NCBI RefSeq assembly: GCF_000372725.1
Contig: NW_005200291.1
Coordinates: forward strand, 33,263-97,262
Direction: 5' to 3'
DNA from: Emiliania huxleyi CCMP1516
Lineage: Eukaryota > Haptophyta > Isochrysidales > Noelaerhabdaceae
Length of the DNA: 64,000 bases
The position numbers and the translations under genes were made by a program. Within the stretch, counting starts at the first letter, position 1. Each line of letters opens with the position of its first letter. This document shows positions 20,560 through 31,495 of the stretch, piece by piece. The notes below the pieces were generated by a model, which worked only from the letters and a program-made list of their open reading frames with translations, made no database searches and was not told the origin of the DNA.

Positions 20560-21594
20560 ATGCATCTGGGCCGCCGGCTCTTCGCCACGAGCTTCGCCAC
20601 CCTCGCCACGTTTCCGACGCCCGGCTCGACCGCCGCATCGATGACGGGAGCGAGCCGAGTGATTGACTCTGCCATCCACCTCTGGTCCGACGGCGAGGCG
20701 CCCTTTCCTTGGGCAAGCCCGCCGCCGGCCGACCTGCGCTCCGCAGGATCACCCGAGGCGTTCCTCGCCGCCGCCAGGGAGGCGGGCGTCGGCGGCGCTC
20801 TCGTCGTGCAGCCCGCAAACCACATGCACGACCACAGCTACGTTAGCGAGGCGCTCAAGGCGCACCCGACCTTTTTCCGCGGCATGGGCTTGGCGAACCC
20901 GACGTTGCCGCCAGAGGAGGCGATCGCCGCGCTCGAGGCGCTGCACACGGCCGGCTTCGTGGGCGTGCGGTTCAATGCCGGCGCCTTCGAGGGCGGCCTC
21001 TGCTCAGATGTCGGCAGGGCGCTCTACCAGCGCGCCGGCGAGCTCGGCATGCCCGTCGGCGTGATGGCCTTCAAGGGCCTCGCGGGCTTCGTGCCCGACC
21101 TGAAGCGGCTGTGCAGCGAGTTCCCGTCGACGACGCTGGTCGTGGACCACATGGGCTTCTTCCGGCAGCCCGCGAGCGGTGGGCAGCTCGGCGACGCTGC
21201 CGCCAACGACGAGGCCAGCTGGCAAGGTCTCCTCGACCTGGCCGCCTACCCGCAGGTCTTCGTCAAGGTGTCGGCGCTCTTCCGCGCGTCGGGCGAGGCG
21301 CCGCCCTTCGTCGACCTGCAGCCGCGCGTCAGGCAGCTGCTCAATTCCTACGGATCCTCGCGCCTCATGTGGGGCTCCGACTACCCGTTCGTGCTGCCGG
21401 GCGGCTTCCCGCTTCCCGAGGGCGTGAGCAGCACGCCCGCCGCCCTCACGTACGCCCAAGCGGCGGCCGTGCCGGCGCAGTGGTCCTCGGTGCCCGGCCT
21501 CGACGACGCGGCGCGCGCCGCGCTGATGGGCGGCACCGCCGCGAAGCTCTTTGGCTTTGGGGGCGACAAGGAGTGCGCCGGCCGGGGTGGCTAG
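20560..21594 (+). CDS. Plant-type amidohydrolase (TIM-barrel hydrolase)
   Basis: From the ATG at 20560 the protein has 344 residues; a second ATG at 20641 (MTGASRV) would give the bare domain. The extra 27 residues (MHLGRRLFATSFATLATFP) look like an organelle targeting peptide. The rest follows the amidohydrolase-2 family as in plants: VIDSAIHLWSD, GALVVQPANHMHDHS, FRGMGLANPT, VGVRFNAGAFEG, ELGMPVGVMAFKG, TLVVDHMGFF, VFVKVSALFR and SRLMWGSDYPFV. The usual N-terminal metal motif is D-x-H-x-H; here it reads DSAIH, so the first His is Ala. The barrel is otherwise complete. The substrate is unknown; relatives include lactonases and decarboxylases. No intron is evident. Confidence 0.8.
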   Translation: MHLGRRLFATSFATLATFPTPGSTAASMTGASRVIDSAIHLWSDGEAPFPWASPPPADLRSAGSPEAFLAAAREAGVGGALVVQPANHMHDHSYVSEALKAHPTFFRGMGLANPTLPPEEAIAALEALHTAGFVGVRFNAGAFEGGLCSDVGRALYQRAGELGMPVGVMAFKGLAGFVPDLKRLCSEFPSTTLVVDHMGFFRQPASGGQLGDAAANDEASWQGLLDLAAYPQVFVKVSALFRASGEAPPFVDLQPRVRQLLNSYGSSRLMWGSDYPFVLPGGFPLPEGVSSTPAALTYAQAAAVPAQWSSVPGLDDAARAALMGGTAAKLFGFGGDKECAGRGG

Positions 21595-21775
21595 CGCGCC
21601 CGTGAGGGGGGCGCTGGCCCCACGAGCCCGACGAGGAGGCCCGAGCGAGCGGGTTGTGCTTGACCACCGTGGTATAGGGAACTAGCTGCGCATTCTGTGG
21701 GCTGAGCACTTGGAGCACTTGCAGCGCAGTTTGTTTTTGCGACGAGTCATGCTGGCGCCTTGCCGTGCCCAGATA

Positions 21776-23207
21776 ATGCCACCAACGACGTCCGGATGTG
21801 CATGCGCGCTCGTCGATCCGCAGGCGGCTGAGGCGCTTCGCCGGCGGCTGGACGACTGTGGCTACTTGGACACCGGGCGGCGGGCATTCCGCGCTGAGAG
21901 TGGCGCGGTGGCACTTCCACTCACGGCTGCTGGCGAGGCATACGCGGTGCAGCACGGCGAGCTATCGTTGGCTTTCCTGCCGCCGCCCACCACCGACAGG
22001 CGCACAAGCGACAAGCGGCAGCGCATGCACGGGCGCTGCGTCGCCGCCCTGGAGTCATCTGGGCTGCCGCGTGCGGACGCAGCGCGCCTCTTCCCCGTGC
22101 AGTCGCTGCCCTCGAAGTGGGAGAAGCTCGGCGACGTTGCCCTCTTTGCCCCAAGAGGGATGTTTGAGCCCGGGTCGGGGGCGGCAGAGGCTCTGGCGGC
22201 GCTCGCTCCCGCCGCGAGAGAGTCTCTCCTTGCCGCGCTCGCAGCGGAGGCTGGTGCGGCGAGGCTGGGTGTGCAGGGCAGGATCGGGCAGGTGGAGGAG
22301 GCGCTGCACCGCAAGAGCGGCGCGCGCCTGGTGTGGCCGCCGGGTGCCGGCGGCTGGGTGAGTTTCAAGGAGAATGGCGTCCTGTACGGGCGAGTCGCCC
22401 ACTATTCCGCCTCCTCCTCTTCCCTCCTCTGCCTCCTCCGCCCTCCTCCGCCCTCCTCCTCCGCCTCCTCCGCCCTCCTCCGCCCTCCTGCCCCTCCTGC
22501 GCCCTCCTCCTCCCTCCTCCGCCGGGCCCGAGTCGGCGCGCCTCCTCGGTGTGCAGGCTCGACGTGTGTCGCTCGATGTTCAGCTCCGGCAACGGCACCG
22601 AGAAGGCGCGCGTGGGCAGCTTCCCGTGCGCCGGCGAGACGGTGTCGCCAGCGGCGCCGAGCGTGATCTTCTTTCGCCGGGTGCGCCGAGCCAGCCGCCC
22701 TCTCGGCAGGTGGTTGACTTGTACGCCGGCATCGGCTACTTCACCCTCCCGTACCTCGTCCATGCCGGCGCGGCGCACGTGCACGCTTGCGAGTGGGACG
22801 AGGATGCTCTCGCCGCCCTCTCGCGCAACGTCGCGGCGAACGGCGTCGAGAGGCGGTGCACGGTGCATGCGGGCGACAACGTGCAGGCGGCCGCCACGCT
22901 GGCGGGCGTGGCCCACCGGGTCAACCTCGGCCTCATCCCCAGCTCCGAGGCGGGCTGGCCTGTGGCGGTGGCGGTGCTGCTGCCGGAGGGCGGCACGCTG
23001 CACGTGCACGCCTGCGTTGGCGCGGGCGCGAGCGAGGAGGACGCGTGGGGTCGGGCGCTTCTCGCGAGGCTCGAGGCGCTCGCGGCGGGGATGGGGCGGA
23101 GAGGCTGGGCGGCGAGGCTCCTCCACCTCGAGCGAGTCAAGTCTTACGCGCCGCGCCTCAACCATGTCGTCGCGGACGTGCGGCTCGCGCCGGTTCGAGT
23201 AGCGTGA
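21776..23207 (+). CDS. TYW2: tRNA wybutosine-synthesising protein 2 (TYW2/Trm12)
   Basis: Three exons (21776-22389, 22557-22641, 22710-23207) join to 398 residues. The N-terminal part (LRRRLDDCGYLDTGRRAF) matches the family. Exon 2 encodes the signature DVCRSMFSSGNGTEKARVGS. Exon 3 encodes the SAM-binding loop VVDLYAGIGYFTLPYL, HACEWDEDALAALSRN and NLGLIPSSEAGW, all typical of TYW2. The enzyme moves the 3-amino-3-carboxypropyl group of SAM to the tricyclic base at position 37 of tRNA-Phe, a step to wybutosine. Intron 1 begins with GC (GC-AG) and holds a CCTCCTCCG tract; intron 2 is GT-AG. It lies downstream of the amidohydrolase on the same strand with a 180-base gap. Confidence 0.88.
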
Positions 23208-23462
23208 ATTTGTAACCACGAGGAATGATCGATAGACGTAAACGATCAGCAGACACTTCTTCGAAACACACGCGCTCTCTGGACTCTAGCTCTGGGTGTG
23301 TCTATCTGCCGCCTCCGGCGCTCCACGCGCATCCCTCACGCTCAGCCCTCTCTCCCTCTCTCCCCCTGACGGCTGACGCGCTGCACAGCCTCGGCGCCCT
23401 CGCCAAGCCGGCGCACGCACGTACCTCTCCCGCTGCAGCCGCATCCTGCCGCAGCCGCGCCT
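23208..23462. other. Short convergent spacer
   Basis: The 3' ends of TYW2 and OTC face each other here. Nothing else is seen. Confidence 0.5.
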
Positions 23463-24663
<1,201 letters not shown>

Positions 24664-25160
24664 TGGCAGGCTACGATCGCAATGCCAATGGCGATGTTGA
24701 CGATGGACGTGGAGATGGCGTTTCCGACAGGGATTTGGCAAACTGCAGAGAGGGGCCCCCATCTCGTAGTAGGTTTCGCCTTCCCATCAATCAATCAGTA
24801 GGTACAGACGCCTTATCCGGCTAGGAGTTCGACCGAGGCAGCTTGCCTCCACCCTTCACACGGCTCAGCCCCTGTGAGCCCTGTGCATACACTCAAAAGC
24901 CTGCCGCCGTGCCAGCGCATTGGGACCAGGGCTCGCGGTCGCGCTGTGCTGACTGCTGAGGTGCTGTGGGGCTGACGTCCCCAGCGAGGTGGCGTGGGCC
25001 GAACCCCTCAGGGGTCTGTGCGAGGGACACCACAGCGTAGCCGCGTGCTGCGCGGGGTCGCGGGGTCGTTCCCTGCTCTGCCTCTGGCGCAAGCCAGCCT
25101 CCCAACTCAACCTTCCCGGTCGCGGCGGCCTCGAGCGCCCCGCGCGGCCTCCCCGCGCGC
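24664..25160. other. Spacer between OTC and RPN12
   Basis: About 500 bases hold the OTC upstream region and the RPN12 3' flank. No further gene or repeat is seen. Confidence 0.5.
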
Positions 25161-26289
25161 TCAGACGATGCGCTCGAGCTCCTTTGCGTAGGCGAGCGAC
25201 TCGTGGATGAGCTGCGAGGCGGGAAGCGCGAGCGGCTTGTCGTCCTGGCCGCCGAACGTGACGAGGCCGTTGGCGACGCGCCAGTCGCGCTGGTCGGCAA
25301 ACTCGCGCAGCTCCTGCCCGGGAGGAGGGGCGGTGAGGGGGCGAGGGCGGCGGCGGGAGGGCAGGAGGGCAGGAGGCGGTGGTGCGTGCGCGCGCGCCTG
25401 CTCGGAGCTGATCATGAGCATCGTCTGCAGCTCGGCCGCAGAGACGGAGTGGTACGCCTTCTCGGAGCACTCGGCGATCTCGTCGCGGACGGTGTCGACG
25501 AGCAGGTCCATGAAGTAGAGCCCCTCCTTGGCGTACGCGCCCGACTGCTTCGCCGAGAGCACGCGGTTGTACGACCCCTCCATGATGTGCTGCTCGAGCT
25601 GCGCCGGAAACTTGATGAACTCGTTGCTCAGCTGCAGCTCGACCGGCAGGAGCTCGAGCTCGGTGTGGAACTCCGCGATTCGGTTCTGCGCGAGCAGCCG
25701 CAGCAGGTTCAGCCCGAGGATCGGGTACTGCCGCTCTGACGCCGGCAGCGAGCCGCAGTCCGCATAGTACACCTTGAGCTGCGGCGCGGGCGGGCAGGGG
25801 TCGGCCGACGGTCGCGAGCGCGCACGGAGCCGGGATGCGGCGGCCGGAGCCCCCCGCCCCAGCGGCCGAGGCGCGGCCGGCTGGGGGAGGGCTGGGGGGC
25901 GGCGCGCGCCGCCCGGGCCAACGCCGCACCTGCGCGATGTGCCTCTCAAAGGCGGGGATGTCGACCGTCTTGATGGAGACGAGCGTGCCGTACTCGAGGA
26001 TCTCGCGGGCGAGGAGGAGCTCCTGCTGCTGCGAGGAGGACGGCGCCGACGGCGCCGCGGGCGGCAGCGAGCCGAAGGAGAGCATGCCCATCTTCAGCTC
26101 CGCGAGAAGCTTGACGCACGCCTCGAGGTCCTCGCGCGCAAACGCGGCCTTGAACTTTTCGAGCTGGGCCGCGACGGCCGCCACCGGAGTCGCCTGCGGT
26201 TGAGGCGGGGAGGGGGTGGGGGGCCAACGGGAGGGGGGGAGTCGCGGGCGTGGGCTGGCAAAGGTGTCTGGGGGCCGCTCTCTCACCAT
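25161..26289 (-). CDS. RPN12: 26S proteasome regulatory subunit RPN12 (PSMD8)
   Basis: Four exons (26289-26287, 26193-25930, 25778-25398, 25313-25161) give 266 residues, the usual size. The first exon is the ATG alone: intron 1 begins directly after it (ATG|GTGAGAG), and exon 2 continues ATPVAAVAAQLEKFK. Family matches include EACVKLLAELKMGML, SIKTVDIPAFERHIAQ, YPILGLNLLRLLAQNRIAEF, LELLPVELQLSNEFIKFP, LEQHIMEGSYNRVL and the PCI-like C-terminus. RPN12 sits in the proteasome lid and helps assemble it with the base. Introns 1 and 2 are GT-AG; intron 3 (25314-25397) is GC-AG. Dinucleotide repeats lie just upstream of the start. Confidence 0.9.
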
Positions 26290-26315
26290 CGCAAACGCGT
26301 CGATTTTCTTTTTTA

Positions 26316-26321
<6 letters not shown>

Positions 26322-26352
<31 letters not shown>

Positions 26353-26380
26353 CCCCCCTCCCTCCCTCCCCCCCCCCTCC

Positions 26381-26428
<48 letters not shown>
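26322..26428 (+). repeat. (CT)n / C-rich / (GT)n microsatellite
   Basis: A CT tract, C runs, CTCTCT again and then a GT tract ending near 26428. It lies within 140 bases upstream of the RPN12 start and may be part of its promoter or 5' UTR. Confidence 0.95.
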
Positions 26429-26433
<5 letters not shown>

Positions 26434-28210
26434 CCTTAGGTACTAGGTTGCGGGCGGGCACGCCAGGCTCGGCGACGCTCTGCGCGGGTCTTCGAGCTCG
26501 CAGACCGCGACGAGCCAGCATGGCTCGTCGCTCGACGGGAGCCTGCCCAGCATGCTCTCGGCACTCTGTACAGCCTCGCCAAGCTCTCTGGGCAAGTCTA
26601 CAGGGCCAGGGCGGGCCGCCTCGTGCGCGATGGCGCGCTGAATAGTACCATGACTACGAGCTCTCGATCGGGTCGCCAGCAGCGGGCTTGCGCGGCGCGC
26701 TGTGCTCGACGGCAGGCTGCTCCCCACACTTTCAACAGTGTCTTTTGACTCGCTTCTCTCGCTGCAACCGCTTCCGGGGGCCGGCGCCGGCCGCCTCGCT
26801 TCGCCAGCGCTGCCTACGCCTACGACACGCGCATCGGCTCGCGCCCGCGTCGCCTGCGGCGGGCCAGCGTGGCGCGCCGCTCGTCGGGAGCGTGCTCAGC
26901 AGGCTGTGCAGCGCAGCCTGACTCACTCAGGGCGCCGCTGATGCGGCGTGGGGCCGCCGGCGTCGCTGCTGCCGCGCACGCTGCGCGGTGGGCGTCACCA
27001 TCGTGTCCTCGCCGCGTCGCCGACGCCACTTGCCGCTCGCGGCTGCCCTGCCCTTCCCTGCCATCGCGCAAACAAACGCACACACACGCAAACACACACA
27101 CATTAATCATCGGGTAATACTTATTAATTATTAATCATCGGGCGGCGGCGCGGCGCGGCGGCGGGCGGCGCGAGGCGGCTGCGCGGCGAGGCAGCGGGCG
27201 ACGCAGGGCGGGGCGGCGCGGCGGCGGGTGGTATAATTACTTATTTATTAATTAATAATGAATTAATAATCATCGGGCGGCGGCGCGGCGCGGCGGCGGG
27301 CGGCGCGGCGGGGCGGCGCGACCATCTGTACTGACGGAGCCTCTGGTCTTTGATGCGGGGCAATGGTCGCGCAGCCCTCGACTCAAGGGGCTGCCTTCCA
27401 CCCGTAGTTGCTCAGGACGGGGGAGGGGGGGAGGCCTCCTGTTCCCCGCGGAACACGAGAAGGCCCCTCCTTGCCCGGTCTGTGATGCAGGGCGGTGGTC
27501 GTGCCATCGTCGCTTCGTACGCGCAACCACCCCGCCGCAATGGTCGCCGGCACGCGACACGTTCCCGTAGGCAGGACTGTCCTCGTCGAAAGTGTGTGCC
27601 ACCAAGGCGGGACACACTCAGGGACAGTGCCGACGGGACGCGGCTCGAAGGGCGTGGCTCCGCAGCGCGGCTGGCACTCGTCGCAGAGGCCTCGCCTTCG
27701 AAAAGTCGGGCATGGCTCTACCCGCAACTTTCTCGCTAACACGCGCGCCCCGTCGAGCCTGGGGCGGGCGCGCTGCGGCCGCACGTCTAACTTCGTCATA
27801 GTGCCACGACGTGCGGCCTAGATTTAGCCCACGCGCCTCTGCTCGCAAACACTCACCCATTGAATTGTCACTGCCCGTGAGGGCGAGTTAGGGCTGCCAG
27901 TAGGCCGCTAGCCCGTGAAGAGAGCGTCCATAGACACCTGACCCCACACACGGTCTCGACCGTGCCTCGCCGGCCGGCGAGATTGCTAGAGGCGGAGCGG
28001 TGTGCTCTAGCCTCACATGTTACTTACTTCCTGTCGTCTGTTGTGTTGTTGTGCCCTTGTTTGTTCTCTTGGCACTGTGTGTGCTGGGGGGGGCGACAGG
28101 GAGGATGTGGCCTTGAGTTATGTGTACGCCAACTCAGGGTGTGTGGCAGCCAGCTGGCTGTGTGTCTTGTGAGCCTGTTTGTGTCTGTGTGTCGCTCGTG
28201 CGTGCCGTCA
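26429..28210. other. No gene recognised; AT/GC block repeat
   Basis: About 1.8 kb with no domain-bearing frame. At 27108-27320, AT-rich blocks (TATTAATTATTAATCATCGG) alternate twice with very GC-rich blocks (GGCGGCGCGGCGCGGCGGCG). The composition jump from nearly pure A/T to nearly pure G/C within a few bases is unlike the rest of the window. Confidence 0.6.
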
Positions 28211-28292
28211 TCATCTGTCCAGCGTCCACCCATACCGCGTTGGTGTCCAGTCCGAGCCTGGCTGTTCTTCACCTTTCTACCTAACCTAACCT
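28211..28292 (+). repeat. CTAC-tailed repeat, 82-base copy
   Basis: TCATCTGTCCAGCGTCCACC ... TTCACCTTTCTACCTAACC matches 56965-57044 almost base for base and shares its 3' end with 16758-16787. It ends exactly where the Derlin upstream module begins. Confidence 0.75.
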
Positions 28293-28376
28293 CCCACGAC
28301 AGCGATTGTGGGGACTATACATGACCCGTACGTGAGGGGTGGAGGGGGCCCCGTCCGCAGAGCTAGGCGGCGCGGG
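28293..28376 (+). promoter_or_regulatory. Upstream module before the Derlin gene
   Basis: CCCACGACAGCGATTGTGGG ... GCAGAGCTAGGCGGCGCGGG is the reverse complement of the tandem module at 13.98-14.08 kb with a few changes. It ends about 70 bases before the Derlin ATG and has the same sense, relative to its gene, as the copies before the Tudor-AP2 gene. Confidence 0.6.
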
Positions 28377-28448
28377 CAAAAGAAAAAGGGCGTCTTTCTG
28401 TCTTCCAATCTCTTTGTGCTCAGGCGGGAAAAGAAAAGTGCGGTCGGA

Positions 28449-29652
28449 ATGCGATCTGCCGTTCTGCTTGCCCTCGTGGCGCCTGCCTGCGCCTCGCCCT
28501 CGCTCACGCCGCCTCGCCGACCGACGAGCCCCGCGCTGCGACCGCTCCCGCGCTCCTCCGCCGACTCCGTCCGCCGGCTGCGCGGCGGCGACGACGGGCC
28601 TGTCGCCGGGCTGCAGCGCGCCTACCTCGGGGTGCCTATCGCGACGCGCAGCTGGCTCAGCGCGGTGCTCGGGCTTGCCGCCCTCTCGCAGGCCGGCCTG
28701 GTCTCGGAGGAGGCGCTGACGGTCGACGCCGCCGCCTTCTCCGGCCGGCTTCAGCTCTGGCGGCCGCTGACAGCGGCGGCCTTTGTCGGCGGCGTCGGGC
28801 CGCAGCTGCTACAGAAGCTGTACTACGGCATCTCGTTTGGCCGGGAGCTGGAGCGCGAGCTGGGCACGCCCGAGTTCCTGCGGGCCTCCCTCTCTGTCGT
28901 GGCCTCGCTCACCCTCGTCTGCCACGTGCGCCGCCGCCGCCGTCGCAACCGCCGCCGCCGCCGCTGCCTGCCACTTGCCTTCTCATCGCATCACCCGCTT
29001 CCCGCGCCGTCGCCGCCGCGCACGCAAGCCCATGGTCGGGACGCAGGTGCTCGGCTGGCCGCATTCGGCCGACGGCCTCATCATGGCCGTCACGCTCCTC
29101 GCTTGCTTGCAGGCGAGGCCTGCCCCTCGCCCTCGCCGCCACGCCCTCGCCGCCCCGCCCTCGCCGCCCCGCCCTCGCCGCCCGCCAGCCCGTGGCCTCG
29201 CCCCGACCGCTCCCGCCGCCCCGCCGCCCCGCCGCCGCCGCCTCAGAACCCGGCGCGCTCGGTCTCGATGTACGGGATGGCGATCCCGTACCAGTACCTG
29301 CCCCTCGCCCAGCTGGCCATGTCGTACCTCTTCACGCAGCAGGCGCCGCGGGCCGGCGTCGCAAACCCCGCAGGAGCCCTCCAGGACCCGCCCGGCGGCC
29401 TGCCCGCAGGTGCCATGGGTCGACATCGCCGGGCTGTTTGTCGGGTACGTGCACTACTTGCTCAACGACAACCTCAAGCCCGACGAGGCGGTGCCCACCC
29501 TCCTCAAGGAGAAGGGCAGGGCCGCCGACGCAAAGGCGGCCAGGGCGGCCGGCGCGAAGGGCGGGGGCGGAGGAGGCAAGCCGGGCGACAGGCGGCGGAA
29601 AGCTCGCATCGTGACGGTCGGCGCCGGCGCCTCGTGCGGCGCCGGCGGCTGA
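28449..29652 (+). CDS. Derlin (Der1-like), probably plastid-associated
   Basis: Four exons (28449-28925, 29047-29112, 29247-29342, 29410-29652) give 293 residues. The body matches Der1/Derlin: FSGRLQLWRPLTAAAFVGG, LLQKLYYGISFGRELE, HSADGLIMAVTLLACLQ, NPARSVSMYGMAIPYQYLPL, then VPWVDIAGLFVGYVHYLLND. Derlins are rhomboid-like membrane proteins that move misfolded proteins out of the ER. Here they follow a signal peptide (MRSAVLLALVAPACAS) and a Pro/Arg/Ser-rich stretch, like the bipartite leaders of complex plastids. That suggests the symbiont-derived copy (SELMA) in the second outermost plastid membrane; this is inference. Introns 2 and 3 are GC-AG and intron 1 is GT-AG. Confidence 0.85.
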
Positions 29653-30234
29653 GGCTCGTAGGCTGCGCGCGGCTCGGGCGCGGCGTGCGGCCGCTCCTAT
29701 CGACGTCCCGCCCTCCCGCCCGCCCCCCGCGCGTAGCCTCCCAGCGGCGTGCCGCACCGGCTCCCTCAGCTCAGCCGCTGTCGGCCGCTCGGCTGCTCCA
29801 CGCCTCGCCACGCCTCAGCCACGCCTTGCGCGCCCGCTGACATGATGGCGCCACGGCAAGATCCCTCCCCAGGGACGCTGTGGCGCCGGAGAGAGCGGCG
29901 CTGCCCCACGCGTGTGGCGACCACACGATGCATCCCTGTGTGTGTTTACTCCTGTCTCCTCGGTTTTTCGGTCTCCGCGACTCGCGCACTCCCGACTCCG
30001 CGCTCCGCGGCCCGCGGCTCTCGGCATCGTGCCACGTACACGGCTCTATTTTGTCCATCGCGACAACGTCAGCCCGGCCAAAAGGTGTTTTATAGAGTAA
30101 GAGAAGTCACAGAGAGGAGAAGCCCTTGACCACGCACAGTGAGAAGTCTGCAGATATAGAGACTCTATTAGGCCTAAATTAGAGGCGGGGAGGGGGGAGC
30201 TGGCGTGGGGGCTCCGTCAGGGGCGGCGACCGCG
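29653..30234. other. No gene recognised
   Basis: The Derlin 3' flank. No domain or repeat is seen. GC content falls towards the fold-back element. Confidence 0.4.
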
Positions 30235-31190
30235 ACCCCCCCCATCTTACAGGTGATATATGCGCATCTTGAGATAATATGCATCTAAGATGCGCCCTAC
30301 AGCCTACTTGGACTGCACACTGTCTCGCCTATGCTCGAGCATCTCTAGATGGTTTTTTCAACTAAGATGCCGGGCGCGGCCGCGGGGGGAGCATCCTCTG
30401 GGTACTGGGATGCTCGAACCATCTGAAGATGCTTCGCATCCCAAGATGCTTGGCATTTAATGATTAAAATGCAACTTAAATCATAAGGACTTCCGAGCGG
30501 CATGTGAGCCCTTGGATCAAAGTTGGAGTGGATTTCAGTTGCTAATGCTAAGTGAGATGTGACTACCACTGCTCTGTCGTCTGTGGAATACTACTGATGG
30601 TGATGGAACTGGGAGCCAGTGAGTGATGGTGGGGGGGCACTTAGCCCTTGTGCTAATGCTGACTTTACTACATGGACGGTTGCGGTTCTATATGTAAGAC
30701 TGGTTTTTATTTCTTCGGGTTCGGCAAAAAAACTCCGACACTGACCACTGTTGCAGTTGGCGACGGTATATCATTTCCCACTATGCCACGTCGCCCATCC
30801 CCCAACTGCAACTGTCGATCGAAAATATTGGAAAAAATCCGACAACGCGCTCATGTTTCTGAGATGCATTGCGCATCCTCAGATGCCACATTGCATCCTG
30901 GGATGCATGGACTAACCCAAGATGAGGGTATCATCTCGGCACACTTGTGCGTCTGAAGACGACACTCGTGCATCTGCAGGGGGTTGAGGGTATCTTGAGA
31001 TGTCACGGGCTAAACCTAAAGTATCAAATCAAAAGACGCGATGCACCATCTAAAGATGATTTTGATTAAATCTTCTTGGAGACCCCAATCATAGTGGAGA
31101 CACCCGGTGTCCTTAGTGCTTAGATGGAAAACGCATCCTAGATGGCGTTTGGCATCTATGATGCGCATATCATCTGGTAGATGGGGGTGT
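30235..31190. mobile_element. Fold-back element rich in GATGC/GCATC
   Basis: About 950 AT-richer bases without a coding frame. The ends are imperfect inverted repeats: left ACCCCCCCATCTTACAGGTG then ATATATGCGCATC; right end, reversed, ACACCCCCATCTACCAGATG then ATATGCGCATC. Inside, GATGC or GCATC occurs roughly twenty times, clustered towards both ends, often as hairpins (GCATCTAAGATGC, GATGCTTCGCATC). No transposase is present. It looks like a non-autonomous TIR or fold-back transposon with subterminal binding sites. The copy is worn, so it is not recent. Confidence 0.65.
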
Positions 31191-31495
31191 CGATATCTCT
31201 CGACATCGGCACTGCCTCCGCACCCTCTGTGATCACTTGGTCTCTCTTCCACTATGATCGCCGTGGCACGCTGAGGTGTATCGGGGTGTGAGACAGTGAG
31301 AGAGCGACGGAACCCGCCCGCCCTGGAACGCCCGCGATGCGCCCCCGAGATGCGTCGACGGCCCGGTGTCCTTCTTACGTCTCAAAGACGCGTGCACGCT
31401 CGGCCACGCTCTTCAGCTGCAGCTCCTTGCGAGTGCTTGCCTGTGGGGGCGGGGAGGCGCACACCAGACGGGCGCGTGTTTCCATGCCTGACTAG
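31191..31495. other. Spacer
   Basis: Nothing recognisable between the fold-back element and the Pro-rich gene. Confidence 0.4.

Noticed and set aside
30235-31190. CRISPR-like array of GATGC words
   Set aside because: The words are short, in both orientations and irregularly spaced, and the genome is eukaryotic with introns.
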